NCBI GenBank assembly: GCA_965153355.1
Contig: OZ231128.1
Span: forward strand, 13,082,001-13,146,000
From: Flaccisagitta enflata
Taxonomy: Eukaryota > Chaetognatha > Sagittoidea > Aphragmophora
DNA: 64,000 nucleotides
Direction: 5' to 3'
How positions within the stretch are numbered: position 1 is the first letter of the stretch; each line of letters begins with the position of its first letter. The translations under genes and the position numbers were made by a program. The notes beneath the pieces were generated by a model that was not told the origin of the DNA, made no database searches, and saw only the letters and a program-made list of their open reading frames with translations. Positions 1-10,524 of the stretch are shown one piece after another.

Positions 1-598
1 TACAGGGTCTTTAAACTCGACTGGGAAAAAGTGTTAAGCTTTTGCTCACAGCTGCTTCTTCTCACCAGTCTGGAATTTGTTTTCTTTTATAGTATTATGT
101 TTGACGTTTTTTGTGTCAAAATTTCATTGGTCTGTGTCAAATATTTTGTCCACAACATCAATTTGAAGTTAAACAAGTATTTGTGGCTGAAGCTCAATTT
201 ATCCTTTTTTTAATCAAAACGTTTTTCCCTCATTTTTGATCACTTTGAGCTACAAATACTAAAATAGTCTCAAATTAAAGATGTTTTTTTTAGAATTCGT
301 AAAGATATCTTCAACTGAGCCAAATCTGATATTTGCCGCTCAATCCAATGAGAAATAAGAGCAAATCAAAGAAAAACAGTTTTGATGATCTATGTCTAAA
401 TTGAGCTATATCTGAAAATGCTTGCTTTTCTTTAAATTGATGTTGTGGTCAGAGTATTTAACATAGATTAATGAAATTTTGCACAGAAAACGTCAAACAT
501 GGTACTATAAAAAAATAATAAATTCCATTCTAGTGAGAAGAAGCAGCTGAGAGCAAAAGCTTAACATTTTTTTCCCAGTCGAGATTGAAGACTCTGTA
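1..598. mobile_element. Fold-back TIR element with ~200-bp inverted termini
   Basis: Bases 1-~215 are an imperfect inverted copy of ~395-598. Both ends begin TACAG(G/A)GTCTT and share CTCGACTGGGAAAAA and GTTAAGCTTTTGCTC. TA lies at both termini, as expected for a Tc1/mariner-like target site. There is no transposase frame, so this is a non-autonomous MITE-like element. Its outer terminus coincides with the first base of the window. Confidence 0.75.
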
Positions 599-879
599 AC
601 AAAATGTAATTTTAACAATCTTTTCCGTTCAATCAATATGATTCATTAGGTTTAAAAGCCCTGATAACAGTACACAGAATGGTAAGCAAAATAAAAAAGT
701 TTTAAAAGCATAAAATTGTAAAATTTCTGACGTGCGTCATACTTGTTACAACATCATTGGCCCACATGGAATATTTTTGTCTCTTCATGTATCCAAGCAG
801 AAACTAATACGTAAGTCAATACTTTTCTGGCCAAATGATTTTGAGAAAAACAATTGGTCTTCGCATAGGAGAAAAAAGA

Positions 880-1180
880 AAGTCAAGAAAACATTAGGTT
901 ATCAGGTCTCTCATCATAATTCAGGGTCTCTCATTTCTAATAATGCAGGGTTGAAAGCAAATAGTGGAGCAGTCTAGCTGCTGAGAAAGATGGAAGGAAG
1001 GAAGGAGGGAAGGAGGGAAGGAAGGAAGGAAGGTAGGAAGGAAGGAAGAAAGGGAGGAGAGAAGGAGAGAGAGAGAGAGAGAGAGAGAAAAATAAAGTCA
1101 AGTGGTTATCAGGTCTCTCATTATGATTCAGGGTCTTTCATCACTAATAATGCAGGGATGAAAGCAAATTGTGGATGAGG
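880..1180 (+). repeat. ~85-bp direct duplication flanking a GGAA/GA microsatellite
   Basis: Bases 880-972 and 1,094-1,178 share GGTTATCAGGTCTCTCAT, TTCAGGGTCT, TAATAATGCAGGG and GAAAGCAAAT with a few substitutions. Between them lies (GGAA)n/(GA)n DNA at 989-1,090. Similar GGAA/GA tracts follow at 1,306-1,353 and 1,364-1,455. The unit looks like unique sequence plus a purine microsatellite, duplicated as a block. Confidence 0.75.
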
Positions 1181-1363
1181 GGAAAGTCCGGTGTGCAGCT
1201 TTAGCAGTAAAGATAGACTGATAAGGTAGAAAGAAAAAACATGGTAAGAAAGCAGTCCATATGCACTGATGCAGTGAGCAGAATGTGACGGAAGATAGAA
1301 AATAAGAAGGAAGGAAGAAACAAGAAAGGAAGGAAGGACGGAAGGAAGGAAACAATGAAGGAT

Positions 1364-1373
1364 GAGAGAGAGC

Positions 1374-1455
<82 letters not shown>
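1364..1455. repeat. (GA)n microsatellite
   Basis: About 45 nearly pure GA dinucleotides preceded by GGAA-rich DNA. The mirror copy at 48,441-48,529 reads as (CT)n. The serine/leucine-rich frames here are microsatellite translation. Confidence 0.97.
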
Positions 1456-1457
<2 letters not shown>

Positions 1458-1577
1458 AGGGGGAAGTAGGAGATGACTTGGATACAAATACTTAACTGAT
1501 TTCTCCGAGTGAAACAAATCAAAGAGATGCTAACGAGTAGGAGAATAAGAAACAAGAGGAACAAGAAGAAAATGACC

Positions 1578-1967
1578 ATAGTCGCAAAAGCATCGGGTTG
1601 TCAGCGGTACCCGTGCCCTGCTTAAGTAGTTTGTAACTATAATTGAGGGGGAAGCAGGGCAGCAGCCTCAAAGGGGTCACTTACCCATGCCTTCATACAT
1701 ATGAGAAATATCTCCTTCCTGTCTTTCTTTTTAGTCGCAGACATGAGACTCTACACCTTGCCGTGTCGGTCGATAGGTCAATCCCATAACCTTTTTGAAT
1801 TTTGAGTGATTTTTGCATTACTGCTCCTGCCCAACCGATCGCAACTGGATTGCCATGTATCCGGCCTTGTTCTCCCCAAAGGTGGAGAGGGTGAAAAGAA
1901 GAAAACAAATTCCCATATTTGTGAAAGCATAGGTCATTGACCCCTTTGGGGCCGCTGCCCAAAAACG
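1578..1967 (+). mobile_element. Fold-back GCGGCC element (AATTCCCATAT subfamily), interrupted
   Basis: It starts TAGTCGCAAAAGCATCGG, then GTCAGCGGTACCCGTGCCCT and GCAGGGCAGCAGCCTC, and ends ATTCCCATATTTGTGAAAGC, GGTCATTGACCCCTTTGG, GGCCGCTGCCCAAAAA. The two halves are inverted relatives of each other (AGGGGTCA...TGACCCCT). A GTCGCG element (1,729-1,873) sits in the middle where related copies have CTCC-rich filler. The mirror copy is at 47,930-48,317. Confidence 0.75.
1729..1873 (+). mobile_element. GTCGCG-family element nested in a fold-back element
   Basis: Terminal TTTTTAGTCGCAGACATGAG is followed by CTCTACACC, a short GTCGGTCG stretch, CTGCTCCTGCCCAACCGATC and ATGTATCCGGCCTTGTTCT. It is shorter than the better copies of about 220-250 bp. 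The mirror copy is at 48,022-48,168. Confidence 0.75.
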
Positions 1968-2405
1968 AGTTTGTGACTCAATGATCAGAGATGTGATGTA
2001 CTAGTAAAGCGACACAATGCCACAATGATTCACAGCTCACAAAACAGAAAATCATGAGGGTTTTTAAAATCATTAGGGTTTTAATAACTTTTTCATTTGA
2101 AGTAAATTTCTAACAACCTTCTTTCCTTGCATCTGAAATAATTCATAATTATGAACAATTTTCTTAGTTTATTTTTAGTCCTGGCATTTAGAAATTAGAA
2201 ATACTTGCCTCATCGAGCTCATGATAAAAATTCCAGATTAGCATTTTGTTCTTTATTGTTAGGACAGTAGTCTTTACTTTTTTCTTCTGCGTATTTTTCT
2301 TTTTTTTTTTCTTTACTGTCATGAAAAAAATCTGATGAACCTATCAGCTAGTGAATAAGAGGGCTATCTAGGCAGCGAGTGTGGGAGCCTTTTCCCTATG
2401 TACTA
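1968..2405. other. Unique AT-rich spacer
   Basis: No gene, RNA or element was recognised. It contains a short T tract near 2,300. The mirror image at 47,490-47,929 is essentially identical. Confidence 0.6.
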
Positions 2406-2412
2406 CTACTAC

Positions 2413-2542
<130 letters not shown>

Positions 2543-2701
2543 TTTTCACACCATTCCATACAAAAGAGGCACATCTGATGCATTGAAACTGGAATGGCCA
2601 TAATAGGCCCCAGGTCACTTTCTCTTTTTCACCCAAAATAGGATCTTCTCGTTCCCTGCATTAGCGAAAAAAAGGAAAGAACGACGGAGTTGTAAGTCAA
2701 G

Positions 2702-3191
2702 TACAGTGGAATCCCACCTAAGTGGCACATCTATTTAAGGGATATCCGCATTTAAGAGACAACACTGTCTGGTCCCGAATTCTTTTAGGCTTTTCCAATG
2801 TTAAAAAACCTCTATTTAAGGAACTTCTATTTAAGGGATATTTGAATTTAAGAGACAAGTTTTTGAAAATATCCCTTATATAAAAGGAAATTTTACGTAG
2901 ATTTGATGGATTTTGGAAACAATTTGGATTTCGAGATAATTTTTAAGAAAAAATTTATTGCAAAATGATGCAATATTTCCTGTGCCATGGATATCCTGCT
3001 TTGAACTAATTTATTCATTGTTGAAGAACATACTTAGAGAAAAAGGATGTGGTTACACAATAAATTTGTTAATACTTAGTGACTGATATAAAAATCCTTA
3101 TTAAAATGATGAATTCAATTTAAGGGATTTTGGATTTAAGAGACTGAAATAGTCTGTCCCTAGAAATCCCTTAAACCGAGGTCCCACTGTA
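2702..3191. mobile_element. pogo/Tigger-like MITE, 490 bp
   Basis: TACAGTGGAATCCCACCTAA at the left and AAACCGAGGTCCCACTGTA at the right form imperfect TIRs with terminal TA, typical of the pogo/Tigger branch of Tc1/mariner. The interior repeats a TTTAAGGGAT...TTAAGAGAC motif several times in both orientations. No transposase remains. The mirror copy (46,708-47,199) is visibly diverged although its flanks are near-identical. Confidence 0.8.
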
Positions 3192-4303
3192 AATGGGGAA
3201 ATCTAAATAAGCGAGAATTTAATCAAAATATGAAGGAAAATGGACAGACAGACAGATCCTTCTGACAGACTGACAGATGGACAAATAGACAGACAGGTAG
3301 ACAGACAGACAAATAGACAGACAGACAGACAGAGCAGAAACTAACCACACCAACAAAAAAATCAAACTCACCAAAAATAAAAAACAAACTAACAAACAAA
3401 CAAACATACAAAAAAAACAAACAAACAAACAAAACAAAATAACACAAATTTACACAAACAGAATCCCTGGGATGATGAAAACGGAAAGACAAACAAACGT
3501 TTGAGAAGATGAAAGTAAAAAATGAAAAAAATGAAAAATAAAAAACAGGAAAGCGAAAAGCATGAGTTGAAACTGAGAGCAACGGAAACGGCAATAAGCA
3601 AGAGAGAGACAAATCAGTTCAAAGGAAATTGGAATAAAGCCGTTTGAATAAAGACATGAATCGAGAAATATCTGAATGATGTGTGTTCAGCTATTGTTTC
3701 ATCAAGTGTCACGAATAAGCCGCACGATTATGGGTGAAACATCAAGTGACAACGTCGAACATTTTCTTTTATAGACATGAGTCAAAGTAATCAAGGACAC
3801 ATCAGTACAAGATCGAAAGAAAAAAGTAAATGAGCTCCAATAGAGCGCATGACAAGGGAGTGGACAAAGATAATGCTTTATAGTGAAGCTGCTTTATTGC
3901 CAATACAGAAGTAACCAATGAATCTGTGATATTAAATCTGTGATAGTGAATCTGTGATAGTATAGTTGGCCGACATGCCATAATAGCGGGTGCGCTCTAA
4001 CGGTGCTCCACTTAATGAGTAACATAATCAAAGAAACGAATGTACCAAATAGGTGAAAGAGTGAAAACAAGAAGAGAAGCAAGAGAAGCAAGAAGTGATA
4101 GACAGAAAGAGTCTCAAAAATCGTTTCTCTGACAAAGACGAATCTGCCCTCATCAAAATCCATTAGTCCATAATATCGTCTTTCCACTCGGGGGACTCAC
4201 TCAGTCCAGCAGTCATGAATATTTCGCCGCCTCATACAAGAAGAAGAAGAAGAAGCACATCTACACTCATTTTTGACTCACATCACTCACTCAATCCCTC
4301 TCG
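3192..4303. other. Mostly unique DNA with small GACA and AAAC repeats
   Basis: (GACA)n-like repeats lie at 3,241-3,335 and AAAC/AAAT repeats at 3,375-3,440. The rest shows no recognised feature. A 97-codon frame on the minus strand (3,894-4,187) is identical in the mirror copy, but its leucine/phenylalanine-rich stretch matches no family I know and it is probably not a gene. Confidence 0.55.
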
Positions 4304-4384
4304 CACTATGGGCAGAGATTTACTGTGTATGGCCAGTTGGGAAAATGTATTTAGTCCAGTATTGGCTATCACCTGCGTCCTAAC

Positions 4385-4594
4385 ATATGATCCACATTTA
4401 GGCGAACTGACACTTGAGAATAAGAAGTATGAAATGAAATCTTCTCGTTGGGCTAGTCTGATGAAATTTTTACTGTAGTAAGCCAAACATGCGAGGACTC
4501 TTCATTAAAAATTTCATCTTGCTAGCCCAAGTATAGGTATGCATTTCATTCCTTTTGTTCTTATGTGTTAGTTTGCCTAAATGTGGACCATGTA
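4385..4594. mobile_element. Hairpin (MITE-like) inverted repeat
   Basis: Bases 4,387-4,473 and 4,505-4,592 are inverted copies with a loop of about 30 bases. Shared pieces are CCACATTTAGGC, AAATGAAAT/ATGAAATGCA and GGGCTAG...GATGAAATTTTT. The sequence would fold into a long imperfect stem. It lies inside a wider 4,304-4,947 interval whose ends read CACTATGGGCA and TGCCCATAGTG. The mirror copy is at 45,305-45,515. Confidence 0.7.
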
Positions 4595-5040
4595 TTATTT
4601 TGCAAATGTATACTTTTCAAAAAATGTTCCTATTTTTGTATCCTAAACTTTAAAGTATGAATGCATTTCTGAGGGTGTAATTTGTTTTTGTCAAGAGAAG
4701 TAATTTCTCTGCTTATTCAATCTTTTAGTTCTTCTAATCCAATTACTGGGAGGTTCATTTATATATATTTGTGCATATTGTGGGAGGTTTACTTATAGAA
4801 ATACAATTCGCAGCTACTACCAAAATGTCATGAAACAAATAATACACAATACAAAAACCCAAAGATAGCATTTAACTAACTCATCTTTCTCTTTCGCAAT
4901 CGTCTCATTTTATTTTGACCTAAAATTGCTCATGTCTGCCCATAGTGCAATCTCCCCACTGGCCATATACAGTTTATAACGCCCCCGTCGAGCGCACGAA
5001 AGAGCGGCGTCCCCGAAACCGACCGCCTTCGCATGCGCGC

Positions 5041-5231
<191 letters not shown>

Positions 5232-5261
5232 CTCTTACCTCCATTTGTGCACGTGTGCGCG

Positions 5262-5262
<1 letters not shown>

Positions 5263-5335
<73 letters not shown>

Positions 5336-5353
5336 GCGCTGCGTGTGTGTGAC

Positions 5354-5435
<82 letters not shown>

Positions 5436-5462
5436 CAGTGTGTGTGTGTGAGTGAAAGTGTG

Positions 5463-5532
<70 letters not shown>

Positions 5533-5550
5533 TGTGTGTGTGTGTGCGTG
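5263..5550. repeat. Compound (GT)n microsatellite with GC-rich alternation
   Basis: Three GT blocks (about 5,263-5,314, 5,358-5,434 and 5,467-5,547) are separated by GTGCGTGCGTGCGTGCGCGC and GACAGTG/GAGTGAAAG interruptions. Alternating purine-pyrimidine DNA of this kind can form Z-DNA. Only a single short CA tract (about 44,657-44,703) remains in the mirror copy. Confidence 0.96.
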
Positions 5551-5583
5551 CGCAGACCACCTCACACTTTTGAGACGAGTAAG

Positions 5584-5684
<101 letters not shown>

Positions 5685-5930
5685 TAATATATATGCGTGT
5701 GCACCTGTGTGCGGGTGTGCGAGTGTGTGTGTATTTGTGTGTGTGCGTGCGCAAACACGTGCGCACGAGAGAGAGATTAAGAGTAAGTCAGTCAATCGCG
5801 ACTAATCAGTACATCAGCATGTGAGTCTCGAAGCCTTTTTGTCGCGAGTTTCCCGACCTAAATGGGTCAATCCATCTTTCCCGTCGGTCAATCCATCAAT
5901 CCATGAGATCCGAGACAGCTTTGTGTCTTT

Positions 5931-6130
5931 TTTAGTCGCGGACACGTCCATTGGTCCGTTGGTCCGTTGGTCCGTTGGTCCGTTGGTCCGTTGGTCCGTT
6001 GGTCCGGGGTTATTGAGTTGAAAAGTGGAAAAAGAAGCGTTTTAGATAATTTTTGTGTATGTTTGTGTGTGTGGGTTAGGGGTTGGGATAGTGGGGGTTG
6101 GATGCCCCTGCCCACCCGTCCGCAACGATA
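5931..6130 (+). mobile_element. GTCGCG-family element with GTCCGTTG array
   Basis: TTTTAGTCGCGGACACGTCC leads straight into about eight tandem copies of GGTCCGTT (5,950-6,005). The 3' part has CCCCTGCCCACCCGTCCGCA. The terminal hairpin is weaker than in other copies. In the mirror copy (44,090-44,270) the octamer array has a different copy number and a TTATTA interruption. Confidence 0.7.
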
Positions 6131-6267
6131 TTGTGTTTTACATTGTGCACAGTCCGTGGAAATCTGCTTTAAAAATCTACAAAAGTTTGTCGTTGTCTTT
6201 TGTAATTTTTCTCCCTATTTTGTTACAGATTTTTCCAATTCACCCGTTCGAGTTTTAGTTGAGTGGT

Positions 6268-6410
6268 ATAAAGTGGCGTTAGGTGTATTTTTCCCATCAG
6301 GGCTGGATTTGATGCACTGTGTTGGTTGGTTGAGTGGGTTGAGTGGGTTGAGTGGGATAAAGTGGCGTTAGGTTTTTTTTCCCATCAGGCTGGGATTTGA
6401 TGGACTGTGG
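6268..6410 (+). repeat. 53-bp direct repeat flanking a GAGTGGGTT array
   Basis: Bases 6,268-6,321 and 6,357-6,410 share ATAAAGTGGCGTTAGG, TTTCCCATCAGG and GGATTTGATG. Between them are three copies of GAGTGGGTT. Flanking CCGTCC(G/A)CAACGATATTG at 6,116 and 6,418 is also duplicated, so a segment of about 300 bp appears to have been copied locally. Confidence 0.7.
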
Positions 6411-6631
6411 GTTCGACCCGTCCACAACGATATTGTGAACCCGCGTCCTTTGTTGTACATCAAACTCGTTCTGAACCGTAAAAAAATCTGCGAATAGTTT
6501 CCCGGATCGTAAATATGGCATTGAATATTTGAGCTAAAAGGGTGGTTTCAGTTCAGTTAAGACTTTGGTCAACTTACTTCGTGACCACGAGCCTAAACTT
6601 CAATGCCCACACAGAAATGAACGAAAAAACA

Positions 6632-6840
6632 TGGCCGGGTACACGGCAATCCAGTCGCGGTCGGTTGGGCAGTAGCAGCAGTGAAAAAATCGCTCAGAAT
6701 TCAATTATGTTACGGGACGGACCGACTGACCGACCGACACGGCAATGTATAGAGTCTCGTGTCCGCGACTAATAAAAGAATGATAGAAAGGACCAACCGA
6801 CCGACCAACCTACTGGATTCTAGCATGTATGCGACTAATA
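6632..6840 (-). mobile_element. GTCGCG-family element plus a second truncated end
   Basis: Read on the minus strand, it runs from TTAGTCGCGGACACGAGACT through CGGTCGGTCAGTCGGTCCGT to GTGTACCCGGCCATG (6,632-6,772). A second, truncated terminus follows at 6,793-6,838 (CCAACCGACCGACCAACC...GCATGTATGCGACTAATAA). The mirror copy is at 43,360-43,572. Confidence 0.75.
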
Positions 6841-6903
6841 ACTCCCCATCAGATTTTGCTTTTAGCTTCTCATTTCCATGGAGCGTTCATGATAATCACT
6901 AGA

Positions 6904-7082
6904 TACAGTTGAACACCGTTCTAACGGATTTCAGGGGACAAACAAAATTTATCTATTAAAGGGGGAATTTTTTATAAAGCCAATATTAGTAATAAAAGAA
7001 ATCTAATTAAAGGGAACAAAAGTTGTCTGTTATAGGCGGAATTTCATTAGAAGCGGGTCCGTTAGAGCGGGGTTCAACTGTA
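6904..7082. mobile_element. pogo-like MITE, 179 bp
   Basis: TIRs are TACAGTTGAACACCGTTCTA and, inverted, TACAGTTGAACCCCGCTCTA, with TA at each end. The interior has AGGGGACAAA and GGGAACAAAAG. It shares its right-hand TA with the next element, so the two abut exactly. The mirror copy is at 43,115-43,293. Confidence 0.9.
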
Positions 7083-7696
7083 CTATCTTCGCCAAAAGAA
7101 ACGCGACACCCCGGGCATGATATAATTCATTGACCATACTCTGACAAAATTTTCCAACTGGGAGAGTTTGAAAGTCAAGTAAGTTTTTTTTCATGAGAAA
7201 CAAACCTGGCTGTGAATCTAAAATGCAAATTTGTACGCATTTCTTCAGTAACATATTTGATAACCTTTTTTTATTTGTCCACAGTTTTTGCAAGCCTTTG
7301 ATTTTTGAAACAGGTTTACACTTTTGCTTGCCATTTCCAAAGGGTTTGAGCTACAGAACCCAGATTGCGCTCATCTCTTAGATTTTTCGATGTAGATTAA
7401 TTTGCTTTTTTGGAAAAAGTATTTTGCTTTTTCAGAAGCTGAGATAACCAAGGCTAAACTTACATGAAATCTTTTTATATTCTTTTTTTCACAATTTTTT
7501 ATCAATTCTGAAAATGATTATTTCCCTTCTTCTGCTTGCCATTTCTAAACGCTTTACGATACAGTTTCCAGATTGGACTCATTTTGTAGATCGTTTAGAA
7601 TAGATTAATATGTTTTTTTTTAAAAAGTCTCTAGCTTCTTTAGAAGCCAAGATAATCAAGGTAGAAGGTGTCGCGTTTCTTTTGGCGAAGATAGTA
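7081..7696. mobile_element. TA-flanked TIR element, 616 bp (TACTATCTTCGCC family)
   Basis: About 30-bp, near-perfect TIRs: TACTATCTTCGCCAAAAGAA followed by ACGCGACACC, and its inverse ending GGCGAAGATAGTA. Two interior segments (about 7,330-7,452 and 7,545-7,662) resemble each other in direct orientation (CAGATT, ATAGATTAAT, AAGCTGAGATAACCAAGG-like), implying an internal duplication. No transposase was seen; a Tc1/mariner-type MITE is most likely. The mirror copy at 42,502-43,116 is well conserved. Confidence 0.85.
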
Positions 7697-8230
7697 GTTT
7701 CTTTTTAAATCTGAACAAGACATCAAAATTTTGGCGGGAATAAGAGGTCTTAAACCACGCCGGTTAAAATCGACTCTGTATGGCTGTATTTCACTGTATT
7801 GAGTGCAGTAAATTTGCCATCTTTGGAAGCGTCCATGATAGCGCTGCTCATTCCGTATCAGAGATTTGTGCAGTATTGCCTGGATTAAATCAGCCAGACC
7901 CAGACCAAGAGTTAAAAAAGATAAGTGTATTTGTTTTGCATTCGAAGGAAAAATTAGAGTCCTTAAAGTGGGATTCACCTCGAGGCTGACCAAAGGGAGC
8001 AAGTAAGCAAGCAAAGTGAGCTAAGTGAGCGAAAATGATGCGATGGAAAATAATGGCCATCCATTGAACTCAGAGCCGCTGTCCAGAAATCAAGAATGAA
8101 AAGGACACAGAAAAGGGAAGACAATAAGACACAGAAGAAAGCTTCTTGGCACAGAAGCGAGTTTTAGCTCGTGTCGTTGTGTTTATATCCAAATGGAACG
8201 GGCGTGGGCGTTTGTGTGAGTAAATATCTC
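7697..8230. other. Unique spacer
   Basis: No recognised feature. The mirror copy (41,970-42,500) is almost identical. Confidence 0.55.
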
Positions 8231-8236
8231 TTCTTT

Positions 8237-8239
8237 TTT

Positions 8240-8329
<90 letters not shown>

Positions 8330-8360
8330 TTCCTTCCTTTCTTTCTTTCTTTCTTTCGCT
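8237..8360. repeat. (CTTT)n microsatellite
   Basis: About 27 CTTT units with three CCTT variants. It is followed by CTGT/CTAT-rich pyrimidine DNA to 8,457. The mirror copy is (GAAA)n at 41,855-41,955. Confidence 0.96.
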
Positions 8361-8456
8361 TTTTTGTTTTTTTCTTTCTGTCTGTCTGTTTGTCTTTCAT
8401 TCTTTATTTTATTCTCTATTTTTTCTTTCTATCTATCTTTCTTTCTTTTTTTTTTT

Positions 8457-8593
<137 letters not shown>

Positions 8594-8692
8594 GTCTTCT
8601 TTGACATTAAAGCCCTGTCAACTGTCAAGTACAGGGATTCTGCAAAGTCTTTTGTCGATGTTGGATGTTTAAGAACATTAAGTTTCTTCTTT

Positions 8693-8772
8693 ATAGTTGC
8701 GGACACGCAACTCTATAAGTGGCCATGTGTGTCCGATGGTTGGTTGGTCGGTTGGTTAGTCGGTTGTTATGT
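8693..8772 (+). mobile_element. GTCGCG-family terminus (GTTGCGGACACGCAAC variant)
   Basis: AGTTGCGGACACGCAACTCT is a hairpin end of the family with GTTGCG instead of GTCGCG. It is followed by a GGTTGGTCGG array and is truncated. The mirror copy is at 41,527-41,610. Confidence 0.7.
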
Positions 8773-8859
8773 CTGTCACACAAACACTTAAATCGCAATA
8801 TCTGAGGCACAAGAACAAGCATCAACCAATTCTCTCACTCATTCTATCATTTGATCATT

Positions 8860-9110
8860 CATACATTCATTCATTCATTCATTCATTCATTCATTCTTTC
8901 ATTCATTCATTCATTCATTCATTAATTCATTCATTCATTCATTCATTCATTCAATCATTCATTTATTCATTCAATCATTCATTCATTCATTCATTCATTC
9001 ATTCATTCATTCATTCATTCATTCTTTCATTTCATTTTCATTCATTCATTCATTCATTCATTCATTCATTCATTCATTTATTCATTTATTTATTCATTCA
9101 ATCATTCAAT
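8860..9110. repeat. (ATTC)n microsatellite
   Basis: About 60 ATTC units with scattered variants (ATTT, AATC). The mirror copy is (GAAT)n at 41,195-41,450. Confidence 0.97.
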
Positions 9111-9538
9111 GATTATGAACATTCATTTATAAAAAAAAACGTTCATTCAGAGAGGACGCATCGTTGGGCAACATGACCTTATTTTTCAGCTTCCAGTTCT
9201 CAGCCATGCAGCTTAAAGCCTTTTTCTTTTCCTTGCTGGGTCTTCTTCATTTACGATATCAATTCTTTAACTAGAAGCTCTTATGGAATACGTTTTTCCC
9301 GTCTGTATTCTTATAACAAAACGGATGGACATAGAGACGGACATCTTACAGAATTGCGCTAACGTTTGGGAGCTTTTCAAGATGGATACATGCAATTTTC
9401 AAAAAGGTTTGGCGCACGGACGGACGAACATAAGAGAATGACAGACCCTTATATAAACCAATGAGCGCCTTTACGATAAGGATCATTGATGAAATGCAGC
9501 TATTTCCTTCAGAACTCCTCAGGAGAGCACAGTTAAAC

Positions 9539-9712
9539 CCCGCTCCAACGGATTTCAAGGGACAAATAAGTTAACGGACAAATAAGTTAACGGAATTCTG
9601 TAAGTGCCAACATAGGAAATAAAAGAAAACTAGTTGAAGGGACCATAAATTTTTATCTGTCATAGGCGGAATTCCGTTGCTGACGGGTTCGTTAGAGCGG
9701 GGTTCAACTGTA
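9539..9712. mobile_element. pogo-like MITE, 174 bp
   Basis: ACAGTTAAACCCCGCTCCAA at the left pairs with GTTAGAGCGGGGTTCAACTG at the right. It carries a local duplication of GGACAAATAAGTTAAC near 9,570-9,600. It is the same family as the 6,904 element. The mirror copy is at 40,596-40,780. Confidence 0.87.
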
Positions 9713-10090
9713 CGTAGGTCTTTATTTTTGACCCAGCATCAAAAACGCCCGGGGCACTTTGCTTATTGTATATTGATGTATGCTCTGTCGCTTTTGGCGA
9801 ATAAAAGATACAATTCATTCCTTATTGAAAATACGATAATCATGATTACATAAGTTTCGTGAATGCCTAGCTAGTAGCTAGTAATGACTGTAGCTGTAAA
9901 AGAAAGCGTATGCAAACATTCAGACAACCACTATGACCCAGTACATGTTCCCCCAATGATTATCATGCAACGAATCCAGATCTCGTCATTTGCCCTAAAA
10001 TACAAATCTCTCGTGCAACACAAGATGAGAATCTGATGTAAAGCAAATCTCCAGGGCCCATTTCTCTCATGCATCTCGTACATCTATACA
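9713..10090. other. Unique spacer
   Basis: No recognised element; near-identical in the mirror copy (40,240-40,595). Confidence 0.5.
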
Positions 10091-10096
10091 AAGACC

Positions 10097-10232
10097 GGTC
10101 AAGTCGATTCGTCGGTCGGTTAGCCGGTCGGTTGGTCGGTCGTTTGGTCGGTTGTTTGGTTGGTCGGTTGGTCAGTTGGTCCATTCGTTGGTCGGTCGGT
10201 TGGTCAGTTGGTCGGTTGGTCCGGTCGGTCGA
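10097..10232. repeat. (GGTC/GGTT)n tetranucleotide array
   Basis: GGTCGGTTGGTCGGTCG-type units over 130 bp, the same sequence class as the array inside GTCGCG elements but without a clear hairpin terminus. It may be the relic of one. The mirror copy is at 40,076-40,205. Confidence 0.8.
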
Positions 10233-10496
10233 TTTGGAAGAGAGGTTATAATAAAGTGTATATAATTGAGTCGCTTTTGATTCCCCCCTCCCCTGCCTGT
10301 GATTTTCTTCCCTGCGCCTTGCCGCATTGTGTTTTTAAATCTATGATTCTGCATAAAGCAATGAAACAGTGTAGTTAAGGCTTAAGTAGTGTTAAATTGT
10401 GTTTTGGTACTGTCAAAAGCTATATTTTCCCCAAATTTTCTTTTTTTTTCTCTTCCCCCCTTTGATTTCGTTCCCCATCTCCAAACCCTTTGATTT

Positions 10497-10524
10497 CCCC
10501 CCCCCCCCCTCATGGGGGGGGGGG
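10497..10524. repeat. C13-TCAT-G11 homopolymer hairpin
   Basis: A run of 13 C, then TCAT, then 11 G. It could form a GC hairpin, or a G-quadruplex and i-motif. The mirror copy (39,778-39,800) has slightly different run lengths. Confidence 0.9.

Noticed and set aside
3894-4187. 97-codon minus-strand frame identical in both arms
   Set aside because: Identity follows from the inverted repeat, not selection. The composition is low-complexity Leu/Phe in the middle and I recognise no family.
8860-9110. Telomere-like or subtelomeric repeat
   Set aside because: The unit is ATTC, a simple tetranucleotide. No TTAGGG-type repeat was noticed anywhere in the window.
9713-10090. Retrotransposon or autonomous transposase remnant in the unique spacers
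   Set aside because: No frame with reverse transcriptase, integrase or DDE-type motifs was seen here or in other unique stretches.
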